Of a DNA stretch of 64,000 nt, positions 51,801 through 64,000 are shown in pieces. The notes beneath the pieces were generated by a model that did no database searches, was not told where the DNA came from, and worked only from the letters and a program-made list of their open reading frames with translations. This DNA comes from Ascidia mentula (lineage: Eukaryota > Chordata > Ascidiacea > Phlebobranchia > Ascidiidae), in contig OX387197.1 of the NCBI GenBank assembly GCA_947561715.1, positions 23,214,266 to 23,278,265 of the forward strand, written 5' to 3'. Positions within the stretch are counted from its first letter, which is position 1. Every line of letters starts with the position of its first letter. The position numbers were made by a program, and so were the translations under genes.

Positions 51801-54800
51801 CGGCATGTGGTTTAGGTAAATCCAAAATTATTATTTCAGATTTTAACGATGATTTGCCGCGCAGTAAATTCCTTCCAGCGCAGATAGCATGGCGTAAATA
51901 GTCGTTTTTGGTAAGTCTCCACACAAAATGAAGACTTGTCAGTGTCTGGCGCTTATCTCATCGGATCGCAGTAAACACATGAGCGCACGGCGCAATTACG
52001 AAAATTAAATAAAGAGCTTGGCGTTCTTTTTCCCGAAACGTCCCCAGTTATATCTCATTCGGGAGCGTTAAATAAATTATGTATTTAGGAAAAAGGGTCA
52101 CAAAGTCCTGGCTAGCTGGCGAAAAATATTTTATTTCTATCCTTATCTAAACGTGGTGCGCGATAAAAGCGCCGATAGTCGAATGCGCAAACGCGTAAAG
52201 CACTTACGAAATTAAAACCCCTCCGAATGCGTTCGTTCGTTTTGGTGATTCAATCGAAAAGTCGCCTGGAGGACCAAGAAAAGAGCAACCTTGTCAAACA
52301 ATGGAAGTTCATGATCATCCGTCCCCCAGCGCAAAAGTAATAAAACGTTTAAATTTGCTACATGTGTATCTTAAATCTAATTGTTTCTTTGCTTTGGCCA
52401 CGAACGGTTTTGCAAATTTAAAACAAATATCACAAGTTGAAGCAACAAAAATACGAAACTTTTAGGAAATCAGCGTCCAATCACACAGACAGACCGAAAG
52501 GCGTTCGCAGCAGAAACGCAAACTTTGCTGCCACCGACGTGGAACGTTTACGGGGAATTTTGCGGCTCGGAAGATTTTGCCCGGCACGTGTTATTACAAT
52601 GTTAAGCGCTGGTGTTGTGTGACTTGAAACCTGGCTTGGAGCCGTTATTTGCGGTTGTGTAATTCGCACCGTCTTAGCGACCAGACAGCGATTTTGGAGC
52701 GGAAAGCAGAACGCTCGACAGCTTGCATATTAATTGTTACAAGGCTGGCTGTCTTCGTTCGGCCGCAAAACAAACGGCTGACGGTCAACTGCGAGATGCA
52801 GCTTGCTTTCTCGGAAATCGCGAGGACTGAAGAATTCACCGTGGCCTGGCGAGTTCACAAAAAGTTTTGTGGGGAACAAGATCGGAGAGTACCGCTTTTT
52901 CTACGAAGCGACACACGCGGTTTGATACAATACATAGGAGAATCGTCGACATCGGACCCGAAAAGCAATATGCAAATACACGGTTTGCCACAGAAACAAC
53001 GATTCACGTGTTCCAGAAACCTCACAGAAATAATTCATACCTTAGAATATCGCCTTGTGAGTCACAAATGTAGTTAGCCAACAGATGAGTTTGAAAAATG
53101 TTTAATACGCAAACAACACCTGACTTTGCGGCAAGTTTGGGGTGTGACACTTGTTGTTGCCAAACATACTTTACCAGTTCCTTATTCCTGTAAAATACAG
53201 GATCGATTTACAACTCGGAAAGAACAAACATCAGTTTTACTCAACGCTGTAAACGAGCCTCAGTCAAAAGCAATACACATCACTTGGCTGGCGACATAAT
53301 CAAACACAGCAGCACTGCCTGACCTGACAACGTCAACCAACTCCCGTTACCACCTAACCGCGTATATTGGCAATGAGCGAACAAATCGCAGCCAATAAGT
53401 GCGCCCGCACACTGCACTCTTAACCACGTGGCCACAGAACCGACGAGATGACAAAACATATCCCTGTACAAACACAACAACGACAGCCTAGCCTGGCTGA
53501 GGCTTAACCCTGGCGCGCGTCCACTTAAAGCGAAGCTTGACCATTCGACGGTCGGCACTTGACCCGTGTTAAGCCCATTGACGGTGTTCGGTTTCGTCGC
53601 AGTAGCATCGGGTTGCTGGGTGTGTGTAAACATTCGTTCAGCGACTTTGTGCTGCATGGGGTTCTTCCATTAATTGCGATCGCGATCGTCACGTGCTTAC
53701 ATTGTTGCTCAATTAGATTGAAAAATATGTTTTTTTAGAGAATTGTTTGATATTATCAATGAAGTTGTGCATATTAATACTGGTGTCAAGGTAAAAATGT
53801 ACAAAATTACCATGTTACGCGTAAATATTTCATATTTTTAGGCAAGATTTTAAACGAAATATGACACCCGCCACCTACAAATATGTTTCCTGAAATAATA
53901 TTTTGTTGTACTGGGTTTTAGTGAATTAAGCAAACTTGAACTAAGTATTTTACTTCCAGTATTTGAAAAATGAAAAGATTTCTTTGTTCTTTTTGCCCAG
54001 TAATAAATGACAACAATTAGCACACACTCTACGTGTTTGGATTTTGTTTGAAAAGTTAGGTAACGTATTATTTCTTCACAATTACCACAGTTTAAAGTTT
54101 AATAGATAAACTTCTGTGTCGAATCAAATAAAACTACAGCAGGCTTAACAATTAACAACATCAGATACTGTCAGAACAGCAGTTGTTGGCATATCGGCGG
54201 CAACAACAGCTCTTGTACACGAAACCAATCAATCAAATCTGTATTGGCGGCAAACTTTGCACTGTTACGTCACGTGCAATGGACAGCACACCCTTATGCA
54301 CAGTGTAAGGATCCAGGCCACGGCCCATTTCCTGGACGCACGTAAACATTCAACGATCCGCGACATGCTACAGATGCCTAAGTCGACCTCGTGGGAAAAT
54401 GCCTATGTCCGACCCATGGACGTGGGGCATTGGACAACATTACAAAGAACAGTTTCGTTAAACTATAACGGCAGCTAACTTGTTCCCAGATATTGGGCAT
54501 GGTTTTGTTTGTATCGATGACATGGATTTCTGATCGTTTTTTCTGCAGCGCATTGTGATGGTTTCCGAATGGGGCGTGGTTTTTGAATTGTTGGGGCCTC
54601 GCTAGCTTTTAGCCTCGATTTTCAAAGAAACTTACAATGATGATGAACGCAGTCGTGTTCGAAACGTTTGCACATTATGTATATCAGAATATTATAGCTT
54701 TGGCTTTTTTGTTTAAAATTTACAATTATATTTCCACATCATACCGCGTGCCACCTTTTGGTTGTTACAGTAACACAAATATGTAGTAACAAAGTTAAAT

Positions 54801-55198
54801 TTCGGTTATTCGTTTCTAGATAAAGGTCAATATACTTTTCCCGAATCGGCATAACATTGTGTACGGGTTAAGCACGTCACGGATTCATTAAAGTTGGGCC
54901 CTATGGCTGTATATTTAGGTAATCCAGAACAAACAGACTGCAAAGATGTGCTTCAGTCCTTTTGCACCAGAATGTCATCAAGCAAGTGAAAATACGTGTA
55001 AGGAATTCTCACGAAGAGAGAAGTTATAATGGAGTTCAGGTTATGAAATATTTTTTTTCATATTTAAACTGCAAACCGTTGGTCGTGAACCGTTTACCTC
55101 CAGCTTCTGAGAGGAGTCAGATCTATACCTTAAGGAGCACCTAAATGTGCCCATGCAAAAACAATCAATTACAACCTAACACAAGCGAATGCACTCAC
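36813..55198. other. 18-kb non-coding region upstream of NFI
   Basis: I find no splice-flanked exons or known proteins. The longest open frame, 168 codons on the minus strand at 46044-46550, has no recognisable domain. A 115-codon plus frame at 44451-44798 also has none. GC-richer patches lie near 42.0-42.3, 43.1-44.2 and 52.4-53.7 kb. The position between NFI and its next neighbour suggests regulatory DNA for NFI, by analogy with other developmental transcription factors; that is inference. Confidence 0.55.
40302..40431. repeat. Pair of adjacent hairpins
   Basis: The first, about 40302-40389, pairs CAG.GU.GAGUU and GCAGCGGAAG with CUUCCGCUGC and AACUC.AC.CUG across a symmetric 3-base internal loop. 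It closes on an inner ACAGAC/GUCUGU stem with a 5-base loop, leaving one 12-base bulge. The second has 10-bp arms at 395-404 and 421-430 (within 40 kb). The first is the size of a microRNA precursor, but the bulge is large. It could be transcribed from either strand. Confidence 0.55.
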
Positions 55199-55423
55199 CA
55201 CGGTAGTGGAAAGATATTCTCCACCGATTCCTCCGTATTCCAAATTTCCTATCGCCAGTGCGTTGTGGTGCGGGGGAACCACCTCGTTCTGGCACTGGTT
55301 CTGTAAAAGGACGCGGTCCAACATGAGTTTGCGCTGCGCCTGGTCGTTGTCAAGGTAGCGATGATGACCCTGCATTACGTCATAAGCCTCGTTGTATGGA
55401 AACTGCCTTTGCAGTGACGTCAT
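55199..55423 (-). CDS. Candidate first exon, 75 codons; possible distal NFI exon
   Basis: It opens with ATG (MTSLQRQFPYNEAYDVM) and ends EYLSTTV at a consensus donor GTG|GTGAGT, phase 0. Composition is protein-like (Gln, Asn, Leu, His), unlike the surrounding sequence. No domain is recognised. It lies on the NFI strand about 19.6 kb upstream of NFI exon 2, which needs a phase-0 partner, and vertebrate NFI genes use several alternative first exons with different N-termini. It could equally be the first exon of an unrelated gene whose remaining exons I have not found. Confidence 0.45.
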
Positions 55424-58400
55424 AATGATGCGGATAGCATTGTCAGCAAAAGTTAAAAGTAATGTTTGATAAATCTGTTTGAAAAAATTTTCGTATTTTT
55501 AAAATTGCGCTCAAAATACAAAAAAAACATTCGACTTGTAAATGTATCTTTTTGTTTGATGGAACTGAGTTAAAAGCATGTACCAACAAAGCTCACTTCT
55601 AAACAAAGGTGTGCTGTACATGGTGCATTATTAGAGCGACAAGCGGCACACATAGTTATCAGTTGGCTCAACGCCTTAAACAATTACAACAGTTCTTTAA
55701 ATATTTCACAACCTTGTACCTTTAGAATTTTTCGGTTTTATTAGTTATACAGCTTGCGTTGCAAACAGATTGATCACCACAGAGATTGTTTGTTGTTGCA
55801 ACAACTTTTAAGAGCAACCGCCCGAAAATCACAACAAAACCATTTCTGCACAAAACAGAAATTAAAGGGCAGTTTGAACGTAAGCTGAAATACTCTGTAC
55901 TACAGACGTCAAGTTCATGCCGGCGGAGCTGCAGAGGGCAAACCTAATCTGCGTTATTGGGTTAATAACTTGATTGAACCGCGCAAACCCACGCACCTGC
56001 GTTTTAATCTATTTACCGAAAATCTTCGAGCGCTTTCGTACCGGCGATGGAGAAATGCAAATCACTGAAACCCTGCGCCGTTTTCTGCGGCTCTTCGCCA
56101 GAACAACGCCTTCACACGCCGCCGACTCGGAATTTTAACTCGAAACGAGAGAGGCTGCCCGATGATCCCCAGTACAGATAAAATCGTGCAAACCATCAAA
56201 CCACGACGCACGCCCGCCGCATTGCCGCCCCCCAAACCGATAATTAATTTCCACCAGACAGCGCATGACGTTTCCGGCTATGACGTCATAAACGTGTTAC
56301 GTTCTCAGCTTTGAATTTTTTTCGTTTGCTCTGAGCTTGATTGCCGCGCGCGAACGCAGAAGAACCACGCGCTGAGGTTGTTGAAGTTTCGGCGACTTCG
56401 CCTGTTGCAACAAATCCGCTTGAGCAAGTTGAGGGCGGCGAATCGATGCCCGGGATATCCACGCCTGTTCAGATCAATAAATTGTCGGGCCTTTAATCTG
56501 CACTTTAATAATTAATGCAAGGTGCTTTATATATCGACGCCGTTTATTCAAAATCGCCCCTCGTTTCTTGCAGGCGCGCGGCAAAGTGAAAATCGCCAGC
56601 CATTTGCAGAAAGTCATTATGACTGCGGCGCGTGGTCATGCAATTTTTAGTCGTCACCCTCAAGCGACATAAACCTGGAACGAACCCCAATTGCTTGGAC
56701 CAAACTCTTGACCCGTGGCGACCTCTCTACCTTCGTAAACCTCGCTTCAAGCAGCTAGCAACCTTTGCCTGGGCAGCTAGACAAAATCGGCCACTCATTC
56801 AAGCTTGTCTGGCTCAAGTCAGACCGTGGGCGCGTTGCAGATTCGGCCGGACTCGAGCCACGCTTTCGAGCCAAAGCAAGAAGCGAGCTCCGCGCGAAAA
56901 CCCCTCTTCTTTGTAAACGCGCCTTGTCTCGCCACCTTCCCGGCTACCGAGTGTTGCAGCTTGCGTGTGCGGTTGTGTGTGCACGAGGACCGTCGCCTCG
57001 CGCGTGTGTGCGTGCACGGAGTGCGTTAGGAGAATAAGCGACAAACACCGAACTTGGCTTATCCGACCCAACCACGCGGAACCGGCCTGCCAAAAATGTA
57101 GATTCCGTTGTAGATATGCGCTCAGCTCATTCGATCTCATGAAAACTGCCCAAGTGTTATGCAACATATACGTTATAGTACAGCGCTTCCAGTCTGTGGT
57201 ATTGCATGTTCAACACATGCGATAATAAAAAGTTAAAATGTCATTAATTCTGACGACTGCAAAGCAAATGGCCGCCTACATGCCAACGCACCGACTGAAA
57301 CCAACATCTTTGGCAACATCTTTGGCAAATTTTGAAGCAATTTTCTTGCGCCGCCACAATACGTAATCCACAAACACTTTAGAAAATATAAGTTTGTCAT
57401 TAAAAATACCTGTGATCACACACAAACATAAAGTTGCAAACACTGCAGCAGTTAAGATTTCTAATTTAGATCGCGATCCGATTACACGAAGGAAAACCTT
57501 TTGAGCTTTTGAAAGAAGGATTGTTTGTTGGTGTGCGTTTACCCTGACCGTGTGTTTGCACACATTACCATGCAGACGACGCTGAAGATAACACAAGAAG
57601 CAGTTGCTATTGTAATGTTTTTCGATTGGTTTTGTTTGTAAGCTGTTGAGTGATTGCATAAACAAACTCTTGTGTGCTGAAATCAACCACATCCCAACTT
57701 CGAATTTTCGGTCATAACAATTCAGAAGATTTTACAGCTACACATCACGCAAAGTCCTAACAACAGGGAGTAGAGAATGCAGACGACCTTCATCCCCAGT
57801 GGCAGTGACGAGTCGGCTATGGACTAAATCCTTACTCCCTCCTGGGCATACTGAGGGCTACTTTGAAGCGCGGACAAGCTCCCGTCTACGGTAACGCGGA
57901 CAGGCCTGTAAACTCCAGCAAGTACACATTCCTTTCGTCTTGCTCACGGCTAAAACGAGTGCCTTGGAACGAAGGAGGTCGCGTGTGCAACGGGGCGTGT
58001 CTAACCGCTACCATCGCTGCAAATTGTGTACGTCGACCTGGTCCCATCTTTTTTTATTTCAAGCACCTCTCTCTATTACTCAGCACTTCATTGATCTATA
58101 GCAGTGATGGGATTCAAATTATTTAACATCCGTTTTTCATTTGTCAGCATGCCATAGTGACCCGGCGGTGATAAATGTGGGTCCGTTTTATTCGAGTTCA
58201 TATGCGAGTTCTCCTGTATTGTCACTACGCAATGCATTATTATGTAAGGTACTACGGCTATTAATAGCCTATCGTTAGCCGCGGGTATAGAGTGCTCAAA
58301 GTGAAACATAAGCCTATACATGCGCTTGTTACCAACCGAAACAACAGGTTCATGGAGGTCATAAAATTCGAAGAACCGGTTCAAACGAACTTGTACGAAC

Positions 58401-59504
58401 CGGTTTAATCCACTACTGGTCTATATGGTTACGTGAGATGCCAGCAACATAAATAGTTTAACAATTTTGGTTGATAACGACTTATGACATAACATCTTCG
58501 AATCACTAAACATATTCATTTTAAAATCCCCACATTTGCGACCACCAACAAAATTTGCTGTAACAAAACCCAATTTGATTTAAAACAAGGTACCATTATC
58601 CACATGAGGGTTTATGTTTATTAAAGTTGATTTTCTTTTTCCTTCGGACATTTCATAGCTAAATTTAGCACTAAGTGGTGGACGTATGTATATGAAGCCT
58701 GTTTGTATTACATGTACGAAATGAATCATCAGTAAAGCCCAGTAGCAACAATTGTATGTCAGCGTGTTGCTGAGGGGCTCAAATCGTTGGAATCAGTTTG
58801 ACATTTGCTCCTAGTCGCTATCTAGCGGCAATAAAAAAGGTTGAAAAGATGTTATAAGTGCAAGCAATTTATTGAAGTAAAACAGCTTGTTTTCCGCAAG
58901 GACAAGCATATAAATCCAGACGCTGGTATTGGCCCTCATGTGGATTGATACCACGGGTCTCTATTGGTCAGTGTTTGGCACGCCACAATAAGCGATGTCA
59001 AACATCTCATCTGTTAGAAAGAAGAGTTTAGGGCAGCACGTCATGAATTAATGTAGGATAATATTTTTTAAATGATTCACCAGATAATGCAGAACAGCTC
59101 CACAAGACCGAATTACGATATCGCAAGGAATATTAAAATTTCGCAATCACCTGAGCGAACTGATGCAACTGGAAAGAAATAACGTCAATAGTCCATTTCA
59201 TTCAGGTCTTAACATTTTCAAAAAAATTTCACATTTAAGGTTTTGTTGTCATTTAAAACACTAAATTAATTCATGTTTTTAATAGAAATGTATCTTTTTA
59301 TTACAGTTTGTTGGCAAAAATGTTGTTTGTTTGCGGTAAAACTGTAGTCACCTGGATAAATGCAAAGTGAATAGCGTGCTGACTTTGGCAGGTAAAGTTC
59401 TCTCGTTTTGCTGTGATTTTGGTTGGGTGTTTTAGATTTTAGGAAAGAAGCAGTCCAGACTCCAGACACTAATTTTTCAAAAACAGACATTTATTGTCGG
59501 AGTG
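55424..59504. other. Intergenic region with a GC-rich patch
   Basis: No gene recognised. 55.9-57.1 kb is GC- and CpG-richer than its surroundings, with open frames on both strands that look like composition effects; it lies just upstream of the candidate exon at 55.2-55.4 kb and could be its promoter. A 12-base tandem duplication lies near 57304. A hAT-like element at 58102-58418 is listed separately. A 138-codon minus frame at 57276-57692 has one hydrophobic stretch but no known family. Confidence 0.5.
58102..58418. mobile_element. Short hAT-like non-autonomous element
   Basis: The left end reads CAGTGATGGGATTCAAA; the reverse complement of the right end reads CAGTAGTGGATTAAACC, an imperfect terminal inverted repeat with the CAGT(G) start of hAT elements. 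The flanking 8-mers ATCTATAG (58094-58101) and GTCTATAT (58419-58426) share six central bases, consistent with a decayed 8-base target duplication. It is 317 bp with no transposase. Confidence 0.5.
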
Positions 59505-60688
59505 ATGTTGGCTTCCAGAGTTTTAAATGCTGTCGGAAGAATAAAATGGTCCGCTCCTGTGTCATCTTCGTTGTCAAGGTTATACACCTTCTATTTCTGT
59601 TATCACAACTCTGATCTTTGAAGTGCGCGCAAATACTGGATTAGTGGCTCCTAACCTGGGGTTTGCTGACCCTCAAGGGGTCCGTGAGAAGGTTTCAGTC
59701 CAAAAAATTTTAAGCAGTTTTCAAGTTTGTCTCAAACTCTAATAATTGTCAACTTTATTTAAAATAAACTTTTAATTTTAAGATGAAAAAACCCCTTTTT
59801 AGTGAAAATTTAGGAATTATAGCCTGATCAAAATGAAATGTTAATTTACATCGTTTTGCTCTTTAAGACCCACATTTTTTGTAATACAGAATAAATGGAG
59901 GATTCTCCACCGACTCAAAAGAAGCAGAGGCTTCAGAAATCAAACAAACAGAGTTACCACCCGATAATAACCTTCAAGAAGATATTAAGAAACTGAATGC
60001 AACCGTTGAAGATTTAAAGGTAAAATTATCAAAAGTTTTTTGAAAAAAGCTCATTTATATCTGATTTTTGTTTGGTTGGTGAAAAGTTGCATGGCTTTCA
60101 TGTAATGTATATTGAAGACTTCAAAGCAAAAGGAACACAAAGTATGGCTGATTGGTATCAACGTTTGCTAAAAAGTGTGTGAAAATGTTTATTGGTTGTG
60201 TTATGAAATGATTCAAGTTTACATGTTTTCCTGCCTCACACTTTATTGTTTATCAGGACAAGTATCAAAGATCCTTGGCCGAAAATGAAAATGTGAGAAA
60301 ACGTTTGCGAAAAGAGATATCAGAGTCTAAGTTATATGGAATACAAAGCTTCTGCAAAGATTTACTCGATGTGGCTGATGTATTAAAAATGGCCATTACC
60401 AGCATTCCAGAAGAAAAGATTATGAAAGAAACTGATAAACTTTGGAAAGGATTTTTCGAAGGTGTTTGTCTCACGGACAAGGAACTGCATACAGTGTTTG
60501 AAAGACATGGACTTAAATTACTTAATCCTGACAAAGGGCAAAAATTTGACCCATACGACCACGAAGCCTTGTTTGAAACTCCTGTCGAGGGATTGGACCC
60601 TGGTACAATTGCTCATATCCAAAGAGTTGGCTATAAATTAAATGGAAGAACGATCAGACCAGCACAAGTTGGGGTTACTCCAAAGTAA
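59505..60688 (+). CDS. GRPEL1: GrpE protein homolog 1, mitochondrial
   Basis: Three exons, 59505-59578, 59890-60019 and 60257-60688, keep frame (phases 2 and 0) and encode 211 residues, compared with 217 in human. Exon 1 encodes a basic, serine-rich amphipathic leader (MLASRVLNAVGRIKW), as expected for mitochondrial import. The middle is a helical region, and exon 3 holds the conserved GrpE core: LRKEISESKLYGIQSFCKDL, LDVADVLKMAI, FDPYDHEALFETPVEG, then the C-terminal signature VGYKLNGRTIRPAQVGV. GrpE is the nucleotide-exchange factor for mitochondrial Hsp70 in protein import and folding. An AG 15 bases upstream of the ATG (59486-59489 region) could be a trans-splice acceptor. A possible polyadenylation signal AATAAA lies at 60986-60991. 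Confidence 0.95.
59642..59720 (+). mobile_element. Fragment resembling a hAT terminus
   Basis: TAGTGGCTCCTAACCTGGGG at the start of this stretch resembles the CAGTGGTTCTCAACCTGGGG end found on many hAT-derived repeats, followed by the usual GACCC...GGGGTCC segment. No matching right end is visible in this GRPEL1 intron, so it is at best a partial copy. Confidence 0.35.
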
Positions 60689-61834
60689 TGTTTTGATTGC
60701 ATGGTTCAAACCTAAACATGTTGTTGCCGAATGCAGTCATGTTGGCTGGGTTTGGCATTGTATGTTTCACAATTACAAGAACACCTTTCACAGCAAACTG
60801 ACATAATTTCAATTAACAAATATATGTATACATCTGCAATCTTTTGCCTTTATTAAAATTATCTGTTTGTGCAAAATACCTGTAAAACTTAATGTAAGAA
60901 GACTGGTGAGAAAAACTGCTAAAGCCTTTTGCTTTAAAATGACATGTTGGCTTAAATTGTTAAACTGCAGTATAAAAAACTTTGTAATAAATGCTGCAAT
61001 ACAGGTTGTTCTGCTAATAACTACTCGTACAATTTTGTATTGTGGGTGTATTACAATTGTTTTAGTAAATGAAAAAAATGAAAATAAAGAAGCAAAAAGA
61101 CAACAAATAGAAAAGTGCTCATCGAATGCGAAACATCACGCACAACGACACAAGTGAGCATAAAATTGGAAGTACAACAGATGTGAGTTGTTAAACACCA
61201 GGTGGAGCAATATATTCGAATGTTTGCAACAATTTCTATGCAAATATTCATAAAAACACAAAGTTCTCCTGTTGTCTAGATGATATTAACTCAACAATGG
61301 TCCACATACAACAATTGAGTTAGAACTGTTGCAAATCCTTTAGCACAAGGTCAGATTGACTTTTTACACTCACAATCTATTTGTGTTAAAATATGGATTT
61401 TTTTGACCTTTGATTGTATGCATGAAAAGCAGGTAAAGAAATTGTTTCTGCCATGAGATGGCAGTAAGAACGAACAACTCCAGCAGTATTGATGGTGGAT
61501 GTTACAAAACATAATTATATTAAACAGCATTGAGATTATTTTATTGGTGACCTAATATTGAAAAAAAAATCATATCAAAAACTTGAGAGTTTAAAAATAG
61601 GGCGTTCTATTCACACATGATTGCAACTATCAACGAAAAAGCAGGTTCACATTTAAATGCAAGCAGTTAAAACCATTTACAGATAGTTCAAAAGGTGTTA
61701 GCTTACAACTGTATAGAAAACAACCACCCAACAAACAATCTCTGGGCCTGCAGCATTTGATATATTCCTTGGTTCAGTGGGAGGATGACTCAAATATTGA
61801 AATCCCAACACATTTTCAACACTCGGGGGCGGCG
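60689..61834. other. Shared 3' region between convergent genes
   Basis: GRPEL1 ends on the left and the phosphatase gene ends on the right, tail to tail. The AT-rich sequence between holds candidate polyadenylation signals for both: AATAAA at 60986 on the plus strand, and TTTATT at 61540 (AATAAA on the minus strand). No third gene is seen. Confidence 0.65.
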
Positions 61835-64000
61835 TTATTTAAAGTTGTAGTATTCGCTCATAGAGTCGATATATTCTTGCACCGCTCGGTAACAAAACTC
61901 ATATTGCTCCTGTTAACAACAACATTTTTTTTCACAAGGTGTGTATTTCTATTTTTGCCTGACCTGTGACCACATGATATAGAAAGTAATGTGTGAATTT
62001 TTTCTCAAAAAACATGTTTCAGTTTAATGTGCACAATACCCTTTTGCCTAAATTGTGTATAAAAAACATTAGCTGAAAAAAATCAGGACACAAAAACTTA
62101 CCAAGTTTTGAACCATGTGAGGTCGTTGCATTCTTAAACATTTTACAATCTGAAACATGTCGAGGATTCCTTCTGCTTTGACCTGCTCAAGGGCAGTGGA
62201 GAGCGCGCAGAAAGCTCCTGTTCTACCAGCACCAGCACTGAACGACAAAAACAAGCTCTTTAAAAATGAAACACACTTCGGTCCATATGTGTCAGACATA
62301 TTTTGCATTTCTGCACCAAATCATGTAACTGTTAAATTTTGCAATGAAACACAGCTGTAAATCAAGGTGTGTTAGTTCAAAGAATAAATTTATGTTGTGA
62401 ATGGTGTGAGTTCTTCATATTGTTACCTGCAGTGGATCACAATGGGATGATTTCCTGATGACTGTTGCTGTTTTTGAACTTGTTCGACAAGGTCGATCAT
62501 ACTGTAACCAGACACTGGAGGGCCAGTTTCAGGCCAACCGTGATAATGAAACTGAAAATTAAAAATTTTTATGGTAGGTTTTGAAATTTGCATGTCGTCT
62601 GGGATAAATCGTTACAAGCAACAAAGCATATACAGCAGTTTTCTGAGAACTATTAGCCCTCCTGAACAGATTGGCTTACATATCAAGTATTCAAATTGTA
62701 TGGCTTTTTCTCCATTATACTAAATATGTAAAACCATTTCACTAAATATGCAAATACTTCTCAAAACATTTACAAATATACCTTATGCAAACCCTTGCAT
62801 ATAAACTTTGCAATAAAACACATCAATTTTGCATACCTGTCTAACAGACTGTTTCCTGTCTGCATTGTTGGCACTAGTAATGACGAAATCTCTCGTGGAA
62901 TAATGTTCAGTTTCATTATTACCCACATTATCTACAGTTAATTCACCATACACCATCGCACTATCCATTGGCCAATACTGCTCACATTTGGCCTGAAAGA
63001 CACAAAGATGTTGTAAATATGGATTTTTTTAGAATAATTTTTCAAATATATTAATTTTTCCCCGATTTACGTATTTCAAATAAATTATTTTTAAACTTTT
63101 CGTAGTTAAATGTTTTACACCAAATTCGTAATTTTCTGAACCAGCTTTCATTTTCTGCTAGTAATAAGACCAGAATTAACTTAAACTATTACAAAAACCA
63201 ACCTGTCCTCTTTCCACAAGCTCAGTAAGCATTACAATAGAAGCAGATTTTGAGTCCCAAACCATCCTCCAGAAATCTTCGACAGTATGTGGAAGAGGGC
63301 CTTGGGTAGCGATGTACGCATCTTTCTGCCTGTATCCCTACATTACAAACAACAAACGTTATGAAAATTAAAAATTAAAGTTAAAACATCTTGAACAAAA
63401 CTTTTAAGTGTTACTTCACCAGGTTAATAAAAGTCATTGGTATTTTTACATAAATATGATAAAATACATACATCTATATATGATGCATTGATGTAGTCTG
63501 TGTTCTCCATTCCATTTCGAATTGGGAGAATTACTCTATTCCAATCATCTGCAAAAAACAACAGCAAAGTATCATTTAATGGCTGTCCTATTAGGTAATA
63601 ATGAAAGAAGAACATACATGGTAGAATGAGAACAACTCTGTTTTTCCTCATATTTGCCGGGTGGTTCCCTGCTCTCATTTGCTCTTTTTGGATTCTGATG
63701 GTTGTAAGTTTCTGAAAAGGGCAATAGTTTGTTTTGCAACAACAACAGAAATATGTTAGTAAAAATACGTCATCCTTAACCAGGCAAATCCATGGTTCAA
63801 ACTATAAAAACTGCCAATAGAAAGCAGGGAAATGACAACATACCCTAAACTCATGTTCCATTCCAGTTACATTTCCAGGAAGTCTTTGATTGAGTTCATC
63901 GATATGTGCGTTGACCTCGGTGGCCTCTACCTCTGTGTCTCCGTACAAGTGGTGTTCAAGCAAGGCATTGTATATGAAGATATATTGTTGCTGAACGTAA
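61835..64000 (-). CDS. PTPRA/PTPRE-like receptor tyrosine phosphatase, D2 domain (partial)
   Basis: Eight exons in gene order, the first running off the window: 63844-64000+, 63618-63711, 63472-63548, 63203-63337, 62837-62992, 62427-62551, 62102-62237, 61835-61909. All joins keep frame. They encode the C-terminal phosphatase domain almost residue for residue like the D2 of vertebrate [94 protein letters not shown]. The P-loop [14 protein letters not shown] keeps the catalytic cysteine and arginine. The usual WPD loop is HGWPE, with Glu for Asp as in PTPRA D2, a change associated with low activity. The protein ends EYYNFK, like PTPRA's DYANFK. PTPRA activates Src-family kinases by removing the inhibitory tail phosphate; the membrane-proximal catalytic D1, transmembrane and extracellular parts lie beyond the window. 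Confidence 0.93.

Overview
The window looks like AT-rich animal nuclear DNA, most likely from an ascidian tunicate. Genes are cut into many small exons with GT-AG introns, some only about 50 bases long, and the recognisable proteins are animal or chordate-type: nuclear factor I, a tastin/TROAP-like protein, mitochondrial GrpE and a PTPRA/PTPRE-type receptor phosphatase. The species call is inference; no rRNA, mitochondrial or other diagnostic marker is present.

Layout. 1-9.6 kb: no recognisable gene. 9.6-16.55 kb: a 16-exon minus-strand gene of about 1,000 codons, resembling TROAP (tastin). One of its introns carries a 1-kb non-autonomous hAT element and another a 189-bp near-perfect palindrome with hammerhead-ribozyme-like halves. 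16.8-19.4 kb, just upstream of that gene's start: two Penelope-like retroelement fragments in inverted orientation, one split by a 5'-truncated LINE. 21.6-36.8 kb: the nuclear factor I (NFI) gene on the minus strand, 12 exons placed, with a very long N-terminal exon that vertebrate NFI proteins lack. 36.8-55.2 kb: an 18-kb desert with a hairpin pair and a few GC-richer patches, ending in a 75-codon minus-strand exon that could be a distal alternative first exon of NFI. 55.4-59.5 kb: a GC-rich patch and a short hAT-like element. 59.5-60.7 kb: GRPEL1 on the plus strand, three exons, complete. 61.8-64 kb: the C-terminal (D2) half of a PTPRA/PTPRE-like receptor tyrosine phosphatase on the minus strand, running off the window.

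The genes share no single pathway. NFI is a transcription factor with long flanking non-coding DNA, as is usual for developmental regulators. TROAP-like is probably a cell-division or microtubule protein, GRPEL1 is a housekeeping mitochondrial co-chaperone, and the phosphatase is a membrane signalling enzyme. GRPEL1 and the phosphatase are convergent, with about 1.15 kb between stop codons. Splice phases were checked by hand across nearly all exon joins. The one join that does not fit (NFI exons 10 to 11) is reported.
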